Shown here piece by piece: positions 1-8,900 of a stretch of DNA of 64,000 bases. The first letter of the stretch is position 1. Each line of letters starts with the position of its first letter. Both the position numbers and the translations under genes were made by a program. The DNA is from Streptomyces sp. ST2-7A. GTDB lineage: Bacteria > Actinomycetota > Actinomycetes > Streptomycetales > Streptomycetaceae. The notes under the pieces were generated by a model that saw only the letters and a program-made list of their open reading frames with translations, searched no databases and was not told the DNA's origin. Where the stretch lies: the NCBI RefSeq assembly GCF_021390475.1, contig NZ_JAJUWS010000011.1:79822-143821 (forward strand), read 5' to 3'.

Positions 1-661
1 TGAACTCCTCCACGAACTCCGGGGTCTGCAGCAGCGCGTAGGTCTTCCGCGCCGCCTCGCTGAGGTCCTGGTACAGGTCGCCGAGGAAGCGGGTGTCCCA
101 CCCCTTGGTGCCGTCGCCGTCCTCCTCCAGCGGGTCGGTGAAGTCGTGGACGAGGACGCCCTCCTCGTCACGCTCGCGCCAGAAGGCCACCAGATCCCGG
201 GCGCCGTCGTGGGACAGCGGGATCTGATACAGCGGGTTGTGCCGCCGGTCGAAGAGCAGACGCCCGGCCTGCCCCTCGCCCAGCTCCGCGAAGGCGCGCT
301 CCAGCCAGCCCCGGTAGGTCGGGTCCTCCGCCCGCGCGACGTAGTCCTCGAAGCGGGCGATCGCCAGGTCGCGGCGGTCGACCCCGGGGGCCGTCAGGTA
401 CGGCTCGGGGATCAGCTCGTTGTCCTCGCAGAAGCGGACGAAGACCGTGCCCAGCACCCAGGCCACCGCGACCTGTGTGACGCGCTCGTCCAGCCAGGCG
501 TTCCACGTCGCCGCCGTGCGGCCGAGCTTCCGTGCCCGGTCGTACTCCGCTCTCAGCCGGGCGTTGACCTCCGGCAGCGCCCCCACCTGTTTCCCGAGGT
601 CCGTCTCCGCCGCCTTGACCTGTCGCTTCAGGTCCTCCAGCAGGGCCCTGCGGTCGATCAC
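1..661 (-). CDS. pglX: BREX-2 adenine-specific DNA methyltransferase PglX, N-terminal part
   Basis: The first 220 residues of PglX, the adenine DNA methyltransferase of the Pgl / BREX type 2 phage-exclusion system, run off the left edge. The N-terminus (IDRRALLEDLKRQVKAAETD, then a run containing AATWNAWLDERVTQVAVAW and VRFCEDNELIPEPYL) is typical of actinobacterial PglX as I know the family. The methyltransferase motifs lie outside the window; the family is about 1,200 residues long. The start is GTG at 661, whose GTGA overlaps the stop of pglW, so translation is probably coupled. In the known system PglX modifies DNA and, with PglW, PglY and PglZ, blocks the phage cycle. Identity rests on sequence recognition plus the pglW neighbour. 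Confidence 0.93.
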   Translation of the reverse strand, partial: MIDRRALLEDLKRQVKAAETDLGKQVGALPEVNARLRAEYDRARKLGRTAATWNAWLDERVTQVAVAWVLGTVFVRFCEDNELIPEPYLTAPGVDRRDLAIARFEDYVARAEDPTYRGWLERAFAELGEGQAGRLLFDRRHNPLYQIPLSHDGARDLVAFWRERDEEGVLVHDFTDPLEEDGDGTKGWDTRFLGDLYQDLSEAARKTYALLQTPEFVEEF

Positions 662-3600
662 GTGCCGTCTCCCTCGGTTGTGTTCCCCACATCGGACCGG
701 TGGGCGTTGCGCACCCACGAGTCCGGAAGTTCGATCCATTCGCCCAGCCCGGCCTGGTGGGCCACCGCCACCGCGCCCAGCCTCGGCTCCCGCGCCGGGT
801 CCGGCTGCGGGACCAGCAGCCACAGGCCGCGCCCGCCCCCGCGGGCGGCGTCCGCGAGCCGGTCCAGCACGTCCATCGCCCCGTACCGGGCGAAGGCGGC
901 CGTCTCCGTCAACAGCACCGGGCCCGGGCCGGCGTCGGGGTCGAGCAGCCCGCGCACCCGGGGCTCCACCACGCCCCAGGCGGTGCGCGTGTACTCGGAG
1001 AACTTCAGCGCCCCCCGCGAGCCGGGCTCGGCCACGTCCGCCCGCAGCAGCGTCTCCCAGGTCGGTTTCGTCCCCGGCCGGACCAGGCCGCGCAGGGCGT
1101 CCAGGAGGAGCCGGGTCACCGACACCGGGCGGGCGCCGATCCGCTCCGTCGTCAGCTCCGCGATCGCCTCCACCACGCGGTCGTGGTGCACGGTCAGCAC
1201 CCGGTAGCCGTCCCGTCGCGCCGAGGCGCTCAACCGCTCCTCGGCCCGGATGGCGCCCGCCACCAGCGGGTCGTCCGACCAGCGGGTGAGGGTGCCGGGC
1301 GCGGTGGTGCCGCGCCGGGTGCCACCGCTCACGTAGCTGGACGCGGCGTCCATGTTGGCGGGCAGGTAGCGCGATCGGTGGTCGGTCTCGCGGGTCGCCA
1401 CGACGAGGTCGAAACCGGCCTCGCGCAGCGCCTTCGTCAGCGGCCCGCCGGTCGGCAGCTTCCGGGTCGTCGAGCCCCGGCCGTCCGGGACGACCAGCTC
1501 GGGGAACCGGGACCGCACCCGCTCGTGGACCTCCTTCTCCGTCAGGCCCGGCTGCAGGCGCTCCGGGGTACCCGGGCTCAGCCGCACCAGACCCGCCTGG
1601 GTCAGGCGCAGCGCCCGCACCAGCGGCAGGTCGCGGGGGTAGATCTCCAGGCGGGGGGTGGCCGCCGCGTGGGTCGAGGCGGCGGCGGCCAGCTCCACCA
1701 GCCGCCGCTCGTCCCACTCGATCGTGCCCGCCGGCGTGGGCAGCGCGCTCAGCTCGGCGAGGACCGTCGTCGCGGTCGGCAGGGTCTCCAGGCGGGCCAG
1801 GTTGTCGGCGACGCGGCCCAGCCGCGCGGCGTAGTCGAGCAGGCCGGGGGCCGAGGGGGTGTTCGGGGCGTCCCTCTCCCGTACGTCCAGGGCGAGCAGG
1901 CCGGCGGCCGGGCCGTCCTCGGTGGCCCGGAGGTTGGGCTCGTGCAGGAACTCGGCCTCGTCCGGCCGGAGCTGCTCCGTCTCCACCACCGCCCGCACGG
2001 CGGCCAGCGCCAGCGCGCGCCGCTGCTCGCGGCCGGGCAGTTGCGTGCCGCGCCGCACCGCCAGGGCGTCGGCGATCTCCACGGCGGAGGCGACCCGGCC
2101 CAGACCCTCCAGCAGCCCGATGATCTCCTCGCGCAGTGCCCGCACCGCCCGGTGCCTCGCCCAGCGCTTGCGCTCCTCCTTCAGCATCAGAGACACGGAG
2201 ACCTCGGTGGGGCCCAGCGCCTTCTCCACGTCCTTCTGCACGGGCCACACGCCGATGTCGGGGAGCCTGCCGTGCTCGTCGGGCAGCCTGAGCAGCAGCC
2301 GCGCCATCTCCGCCTTCTTGCGGTTGGAGCGGTTGTTGTTCACCTCGGGGACGAGGATGGTGGCGAGCGCGTCCAGGCTCACCGAGCGCAGGGTCGACTC
2401 GTCGATCCCGCCCGCGTCCTCCCCGGCCGCCAGGGTGCCCAGGAGGGAGGACTCGGCGCCGGTGAGGCGGTCGATCTCCTCCCTCGCCTCCGCCCTGCCC
2501 CTCGGGGTCAGGGGCGAGAGCGGCTCCTCGCGCAGCATCAGGCCCCATTGGCGCTGGCGGCGCTGCACCTCGCCGCGCGTCTTCGCGCCCAGGCCGGGGG
2601 CGTTGAGGAGCTTGCTGCGGCTGTGGTCCAGCAGGTCGCCGACGGTGGTCAGACCCAGCCCGTACAGGAAGGACTCGGCGGCCGGGCTGAGGCCGGCGGC
2701 GGACAGGTGCGTCTCGCGGGACACCTCGGCCGCCAACAGGTCGCGCTGCTGCTCGGCGCTGAGCGGCTCGGCCTCCGCGATCACCGGCTCACCCGACGGG
2801 GCCGGGGTGGCGGGGCCCTCGCCGGTGGGGCCCTCCACGGGCTCGGGGCGGTGGGAGGAGGGGCGGGAGCGGGGACCGGAGGGGACCGTCCGTGAGGCGT
2901 CCAGGAAGATCTTCCGCCAGGCATCCCGCATCGGCTTCAACTCGGGGAAGCGCCGGGCGGCGTCCCGGTGCAGCGCCTTCTCGAAGAAGGCCACCAGGCC
3001 GTCGCGCACGGCCGGCTCGAAGGCGTCCTTCGCGATCGTCGGGTGGGGGAACTCGGCCGGGTCGGTCATCCGGGGCGGCACCGAACCGTCCCCCCACCGG
3101 GGCAGCTCCCGCGAGGCCATCTCGTGCAGGGTGACGGCGACGGCGTACCGCTCGGCGTGCGAGTCGTACGCGGTGCGGGTCAGGGTGCCGATGAACGGGT
3201 CGAGGTAGCCCTCGGTGCCCGCGTCGTGCTCGCTCGCCGGGTAGCCGGCGAGCGAGAAGTCGATCAGGACGAGCTGGCGGGTGCGGTTGGGGCGGATCCG
3301 GATGGCGATGTTGTCCGGCTTGATGTCGCGGTGCCAGACCCCCTCGCCCTCCAGGAAGTCCACGGCGCCGAACAGGTACTCCCCGTACGCCTCCAACTGG
3401 TCCATCGGCAGCCGGCCGCTGTCGCGCAGCTGACGGGCGACCGTCTCCTCGCGGCGGGAGGGCCTGCGCGAACCGCCCTCGGCGCCCTCGCCGGCCGATT
3501 CGGGGGAGAGTCGCTCGTCGCCCACGTACTCCAGGGCCAGGACGGTCCGGCCCTTGACGCGCAGCGGGTCGGGCTCCACCAGCCGGATCACCCGGGAATC

Positions 3601-5364
3601 GGCGCGCAGCCGGTTCATCACCTCCGCCTCGCGGACCAACACCTCGCCACGCCCCTCGGACAGCGCCACCTTGAGCACCGCCAGCGGACGGGTCCTGCGC
3701 GCCTCCGCCCCCAGGTCGCGGACCAGGAAGGCCCGGCTGGTGGAGCCGGTGCCCAGGCGCCGGCGGACCTCCCAGCGCCCGCCCAGCACATCCCCGGCCA
3801 CGGCCTCCAGCGGATCCTTCTCCGGCTCCGGGACGCCGGGGCCGGCCACCGGCGGGTCCTCGTCCCCGGGGGGCGCGGTCAGACCCTCCTCGACGATCTC
3901 CAGCATCTCCAGGAACTCGTCCACCGAGGCCAGACGCCGCTCGGGCCGGTACGCGGTCGCCGCCTGCACCAACTCGTCGATGTCCTCCGACAGGTCGTCC
4001 ACCAGCGAACTGGGGCGCAACCCCTCGCCCGCCTCCAGCCGGGCCAGCAGCTCCGCCTGGCTCGCCGCCGGCGGCCGGCCGGTGACCAGCAGGTACGTCA
4101 GGACCCCCAGGCCGTACACGTCCGTGTACACCGGGTCCGCCCGGGGAGCTGTCAACTCCGGGGCGAGGTAGGGGTCGGAGTCCTCCGCCACGTGGCCGGT
4201 CGACAGCGCCGTCGGGGCGAGACGGCTCCCGGTGGGGCCGGCCCCGTCGTGCGACTCCGAGGCCCGTTGGGTGGCGACCTGCCAGTCCGAGATCCGCAGG
4301 TGCGGGGTCAGCCAGGACTCCTCCTCGCCGATCGCCCGCCCCGACGGGTCCCGCTCCCGGGGGATCACGTGGATCGAACGGGCGGCGAGCGCCCGGTGGT
4401 GCAGGCGGACCGAGTGCGCGGAGCGCATCGTTTCCGCGAGCTGACGGACCAGCGCCATCCGGCCGAGTATGTCCAGGTTCCCGCCGTACCGGAGCAGGTA
4501 CTCGTCCAGTCGCACCGTCCCCGGGTGGTGCTCGAAGATCAGCGCCGGGCCGGCCGAGTGTCCGGACGGCAGGTACTCCTTGAGCTGCACCACCCCGGGA
4601 TGGCGGAACCGCCGCAGCACCGCCGCCTCCCGGCGCGCGGCGTTCTCCACCGACCGCCGGATCGTCGCGTCCGCGCCGCGTTCGCTCAGGTAGACGCGGA
4701 CCCGCGCGGTCTCCGGCAACTCGGTGTGTGTCCCCGTGTAGTCGGCCCAGGTGCGGCCGGAGTCGAAGGGCCTGCGCTCCAGTCGGTAGGGACCCACGTG
4801 GTACTCGAGCTCGCCGCGCCGGATGCCCACCCGGTCCAGCGCGCCCTTGATCTCCCGCGAGTCGGTGACCGTGATCCGGCGCCGCTCCTCGCGCGGCGGC
4901 TCCTTCAGCATGGCCACCAGCCCGGCGATGGTGTGGACGCCGTGGCGCTCGTGCGGCGGCAGGGTCAGCCGCAGGCCGTCGGAGGTCATGCACACGGCCT
5001 CCCCGACCCACACGCGCTTGCCGTGGCTTCCGAGGAGACCGGCCAACTCCTTGGCCTTCCGGTTGACCAGGTGCAGCGGATTGCCGTGCGGGCGGCGCCG
5101 TCCGGCGGGGGTGGTCTGCACCCAGGTGCCGTTCTCGACGGTCAGGGCGCCGTGCCAGTGCTTCAGCTCGATCATCCACACGCCACCGGGGGAGACGACC
5201 AGCAGGTCGACCTCGCGGACGTGACCGGTGTGCGCGGTGAAGGTGAAGTTCGACCAGGCCCGCCAGGGGTCCGCGTCCGGCAGTCTCTCCCGGATGGCTT
5301 CCAGGCCGCGGCGCTCGTGGTCGAACTCGGACTCGGTGACCGTGGTCCACCGGCCTTCCCGCAT
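658..5364 (-). CDS. pglW: BREX-2 serine/threonine kinase PglW
   Basis: A 1,568-residue PglW. A NERD nuclease-related domain sits at about 15-110 (EVDLLVV and MIELKHW carry its acidic and lysine residues). A degenerate kinase-like region follows at about 190-440, with HRALAARSIHV where HRDxKxxN is expected and SDW for DFG. A second, intact kinase lies at about 525-800 (glycine loop RRLGTGSTS, lysine in AVLKVA, HRDIKPDNI near 675, DFSLAG near 702). The C-terminal third has a helix-hairpin-helix stretch at about 900-930 (GLGLTTVGDLL ... APGLGAKT) resembling the RNA polymerase alpha C-terminal domain. The ATG at 5364 has a GGTGGGGA leader. In S. coelicolor PglW is an essential Pgl kinase. It is transcribed into pglX and away from the helicase gene. 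Confidence 0.95.
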   Translation of the reverse strand: MREGRWTTVTESEFDHERRGLEAIRERLPDADPWRAWSNFTFTAHTGHVREVDLLVVSPGGVWMIELKHWHGALTVENGTWVQTTPAGRRRPHGNPLHLVNRKAKELAGLLGSHGKRVWVGEAVCMTSDGLRLTLPPHERHGVHTIAGLVAMLKEPPREERRRITVTDSREIKGALDRVGIRRGELEYHVGPYRLERRPFDSGRTWADYTGTHTELPETARVRVYLSERGADATIRRSVENAARREAAVLRRFRHPGVVQLKEYLPSGHSAGPALIFEHHPGTVRLDEYLLRYGGNLDILGRMALVRQLAETMRSAHSVRLHHRALAARSIHVIPRERDPSGRAIGEEESWLTPHLRISDWQVATQRASESHDGAGPTGSRLAPTALSTGHVAEDSDPYLAPELTAPRADPVYTDVYGLGVLTYLLVTGRPPAASQAELLARLEAGEGLRPSSLVDDLSEDIDELVQAATAYRPERRLASVDEFLEMLEIVEEGLTAPPGDEDPPVAGPGVPEPEKDPLEAVAGDVLGGRWEVRRRLGTGSTSRAFLVRDLGAEARRTRPLAVLKVALSEGRGEVLVREAEVMNRLRADSRVIRLVEPDPLRVKGRTVLALEYVGDERLSPESAGEGAEGGSRRPSRREETVARQLRDSGRLPMDQLEAYGEYLFGAVDFLEGEGVWHRDIKPDNIAIRIRPNRTRQLVLIDFSLAGYPASEHDAGTEGYLDPFIGTLTRTAYDSHAERYAVAVTLHEMASRELPRWGDGSVPPRMTDPAEFPHPTIAKDAFEPAVRDGLVAFFEKALHRDAARRFPELKPMRDAWRKIFLDASRTVPSGPRSRPSSHRPEPVEGPTGEGPATPAPSGEPVIAEAEPLSAEQQRDLLAAEVSRETHLSAAGLSPAAESFLYGLGLTTVGDLLDHSRSKLLNAPGLGAKTRGEVQRRQRQWGLMLREEPLSPLTPRGRAEAREEIDRLTGAESSLLGTLAAGEDAGGIDESTLRSVSLDALATILVPEVNNNRSNRKKAEMARLLLRLPDEHGRLPDIGVWPVQKDVEKALGPTEVSVSLMLKEERKRWARHRAVRALREEIIGLLEGLGRVASAVEIADALAVRRGTQLPGREQRRALALAAVRAVVETEQLRPDEAEFLHEPNLRATEDGPAAGLLALDVRERDAPNTPSAPGLLDYAARLGRVADNLARLETLPTATTVLAELSALPTPAGTIEWDERRLVELAAAASTHAAATPRLEIYPRDLPLVRALRLTQAGLVRLSPGTPERLQPGLTEKEVHERVRSRFPELVVPDGRGSTTRKLPTGGPLTKALREAGFDLVVATRETDHRSRYLPANMDAASSYVSGGTRRGTTAPGTLTRWSDDPLVAGAIRAEERLSASARRDGYRVLTVHHDRVVEAIAELTTERIGARPVSVTRLLLDALRGLVRPGTKPTWETLLRADVAEPGSRGALKFSEYTRTAWGVVEPRVRGLLDPDAGPGPVLLTETAAFARYGAMDVLDRLADAARGGGRGLWLLVPQPDPAREPRLGAVAVAHQAGLGEWIELPDSWVRNAHRSDVGNTTEGDGT

Positions 5365-5939
5365 GCGCTGTCCCCACCTCTTGGCCCCGTGACGATCGGA
5401 TGTCCGCTTCCGGCCGTGTGCGCCGTTCCGACCCGGTCGCGAACCCGCATCCTAGCCGGGGGCGGGGACGGGGAGGCGGTTTCCCGCACTCCGGGGAACG
5501 GACGGGCGAGCCGGTCGCCGCGTCCCGTTCGGCGGGACTCCCGCCGCCTCCCGGGAGAGGAGGTCGGCCCCCGGGAAGCGCGGTGCCGGAGGGTGATCCC
5601 GGCGCCTGCTGAACATGACATCCCATCGTTACTTCGATCAATTCCTTTTGTTTTTTAGTCGAAATCGATCATTTTCTGAATGGCTTTCGGCGAAAGGGGG
5701 TGTTGCGGAGGAGTCGAACCTTGTTCTTCCCTGTTCCCGGGAGCTCTGGTGGGGTGGTCGGGGAAGGGCGGAACCACGCGTTCCACTTCCCCGAAAGGGG
5801 CCCTGACCGTAGGATTCCGCTTCCGGGGGGAGGACCGGGCACGTTCGTGGTGCCGGCCGGTGGGGAACCGTGGCTTCCGGCGGGAGGCTCCGCGACCATT
5901 CGGACGCCCCCGTGGTGACGATCAGGGGGGACAGCGATC
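5365..5939. promoter_or_regulatory. Divergent promoter region between pglW and the helicase gene
   Basis: No gene is visible in this 575-base gap. Most of it is GC-rich, but about 5613-5690 is strikingly AT-rich with a T-tract (ccttttgttttttag) and two direct copies of CGATCAATT / CGATCATTT at 5635-5643 and 5666-5674, 31 bases apart. This is the obvious place for the promoters of pglW (leftward) and the helicase gene (rightward), and the repeats are candidate binding sites. No clear -35/-10 pair can be assigned. Confidence 0.6.
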
Positions 5940-8900
5940 ATGACGGTGCCGGAGGCTTTCGGAAGCCGTGTCGATCATCCGCGGCGGATGAGGACGGTGT
6001 TCGAGAAGTGGCGCTCGTCCCTGGTGGATCTGAGCGGACGCAACCGACTCCTCAACTTCCGGCACACCAGGAGCGCCTCCCTGGAAATCCGCTCCCCCGA
6101 TCTCCTTCCCCTGGTGGAAGGGCTGGCGAAGGGCTGGGACTTCGTTCCGCTACCCGACGAGGAGCCGGAGGAGGAGGAAGAACGGGCCGGTTCGCCCACC
6201 GCTCTCACCGGGGCCCTCGCCGGCGTCCTCACCCAGAAGACCACCGGTCCCGCCCTCTCCCGCGCCCTCACCCGGCTGCGTGCGCAGTCCGTCCAGCTCT
6301 TCAACGACTACGGTCTGTGGACCCTCCACCTGGGTGCCGGGATCGTCCACTGGAGGGAGGACGGCGCACAGGTCGGTAACGACGCGCCGTTGGTGCTCCT
6401 GCCCGTGGAGATCGAGCGAGCCGACAACGGTCGCTTCCGACTGCGGCTCAACGAGGAGGAGGAACCACGGCACAACCCCGCGCTCCGGGTGAAGTTCGAA
6501 CAACTCGGCATCGACTGGTCGTCGGTGACGGAGCACGACGTCACCGACCTCGTGGGGCTGCTGGACATCGTCGGCCGGATCGTCGACCGGCGGCCCGGGT
6601 GGAAGGTCGCGCCGCGGGCGGTCGTCTCCCTCTTCGCCTCCCACAAGGAGGCGATGTACCAGGACCTCCTGGACAACGAGCGGAGGATCTCCGAGCACGA
6701 TCTGGTGCGGGCCATCGCCCTGGGGCCGGAGGCCGGCTTCGCACCGGACCGCTTCGACTTCGAGGAGATCGACCCCCGGGAGATCGACGAGGCGAGCCCT
6801 CCCGAGGAAACCCCCCTGGTGCTCGACGCCGACACCTCCCAACGCCAGGCGGTGGCCGCCGCGGTGGCCGGACGCTCCTTCGTGCTCGACGGCCCGCCCG
6901 GCACCGGCAAGAGCCAGACCATCACCAACATCATCGCCGGCCTGATGCACGCCGGGCGCACCGTCCTGTTCGTCAGCGAGAAGGCCGCAGCCCTCGACGT
7001 CGTGCTCAACCGGCTCGAGAAGGTCGGGCTCGACTCCTACGCGCTCGCGCTCCACAGCCACACCACCGGACGCCGCGCCGTCGCCGAGGCGCTGAACCGG
7101 GCGCTGGTCAACGAGCCGCACGCCAAGGGGCTGTCCGCCGAGGCGATGGAGAACGCCCGGGCCACCCGGAAGGCCCTGACCGCTTACGCCGACGCGATGA
7201 ACGATGTCCGGGAACCGCTGCGGCGCACCCTGCACGACGTGATCGGCCGGGTGGGGCAACTCTCCGGAGCGCCCTCGATCAGCCTCTTCCCGGACAGGTT
7301 GCCCATAGGTGGCGGAGCGTCCGGCGCCGGAGCACCCGCCTTCCGGGTGGGCACCCTCACCGGCGGGGACCTGGACGCCCTCCTGCGAACCGCCGACATC
7401 CTCGCCGGGGCGTGGCGGACGCTGGCCGACCCTGCCTTCGCGTGGCGCGGACTGCGGGAGGGGACCGCCCATCCGGGCCCGGCACGGGAACGGGCCGACG
7501 CGGCCCTGGAACGTCTGCGCGCCGACGTGGCGACCCACCGCGACCTGCTGTGCGGACACGTCGCCGCCGAGGACGCCGAGGGCGTCGCACGGTTGACCCG
7601 GTTGTCCGCCCTGCTGGGCCAACGACCCGCGATCCCCGAGGAGTGGCTCACCACGGAGGACTTCGCAGCCGATGTGCAGGAGGCGGTCGACGCGTTCCTG
7701 CGCGACATGCGCGACGTCCACCGGGCCCGTGAGGCCGCACGCCGCTCGGCCGGTGAACGCTGGAGGGACATGTCCCCGCGACTGGGCCCCGAGCCCGGGA
7801 ACGCGGAGATCGCGTTGGGGACGCTGTCCCCGCCCGGCCTGGACCTCGACCACGTGACCGAGGAGGAGGCCCGGAGCCTGGCGGAGGAGTTCGGGGTGGT
7901 CGCGGGGGCGGTGGAGAAGGCCGGGAAGCTCCTCGCGGAGATCCGTGAACGCGCGGGTGCCACCGTCCCCGTCGGCATCGAGGGGACTCGTCGGCTGATC
8001 GATGCCCTGAACACGGCCGCGAGCGCACATCGTCCCCCGGAGGCATGGCTGACCCCCGACGGTACGGCGCGGGCGGAGGAGACCGTGCCCCGTGTCCTCG
8101 CCGATGAGCTGCGGGCCTTCCTCGCCCGGCGGAACCGCGCCCGGGACGCCCGGGCCCGCGCGGTGTCACAGGCGGGCCCCGGGTGGCAGGCGCTCCCCGG
8201 GGAGTTGGACCCGGAGGCGCCCGAAGCGGAGCGGGCCCTCGCGACCCTGGTGCCCCGGGGGATCGACCTCACTCCCTTCACCCGCCTCCGGGCTTCCCGA
8301 ACCGCCGAGTCGTTCCGGGAGCTGACAGAAATTCTGGAGGACTGGGCCGACACGGCCGACCGGGCGGCGGAGAGCCTCGGGATACCCTCCCCCCGCTCCT
8401 CGGAGGAGGCCGGGAACCTCCTCACCGTCATCCGAGCCGCCGGCGAACCCGACCGTGCCCCCGCGAACTGGTTGGACCCCGAGGTGCTGCCCCGGGCCGA
8501 GGAGGCCGTCGCCGAGATCATCGCCGCGGCCGGGCACCTGGACGCGGCCCGTCGGGCGGCCGAGGAGACCTTCACCGAGGCCGTGACAGCCGAGGACGAC
8601 CTTCCCGAGGTGATCCGCCGCCTCGGCGAGGGACGCAAGGGCGTCGGAGCCCTGCTCTCCGGCGCCGTCCGGGCGGACCGCAGGCACATCGCCCGGCTCA
8701 CCCACGCCGGCTCGTGGCGCAACGACCTCTACGACCGCTTGCCCCTCGCGGAGACCTGGCACGCCGCCCACCGGCGTCTCCGGGCCCTCTCGGCGACCCA
8801 CCGCGACCTGACCGGTCGCTACGGGACGGGCGAACTCCCCGACGCCGCAGCCCTGGAACGTGCCCTGGCACACGCCCGGACCCTGCGCCGCGTCCTCCCC

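Noticed and set aside
700..2895. Long open frame antisense to pglW (over 700 codons)
   Set aside because: It is a by-product of GC-rich codon bias; the translation is Gln/Arg/Gly-rich with no domain, while the opposite strand encodes PglW.
5399..5612. Small frames between pglW and the helicase gene
   Set aside because: They lack ribosome sites and show only Arg/Gly/Pro-rich sequence.
5700..5780. tRNA-like GGTTCGACTCC on the minus strand
   Set aside because: The flanking bases do not pair as a T-stem, and no anticodon or acceptor stem can be drawn.
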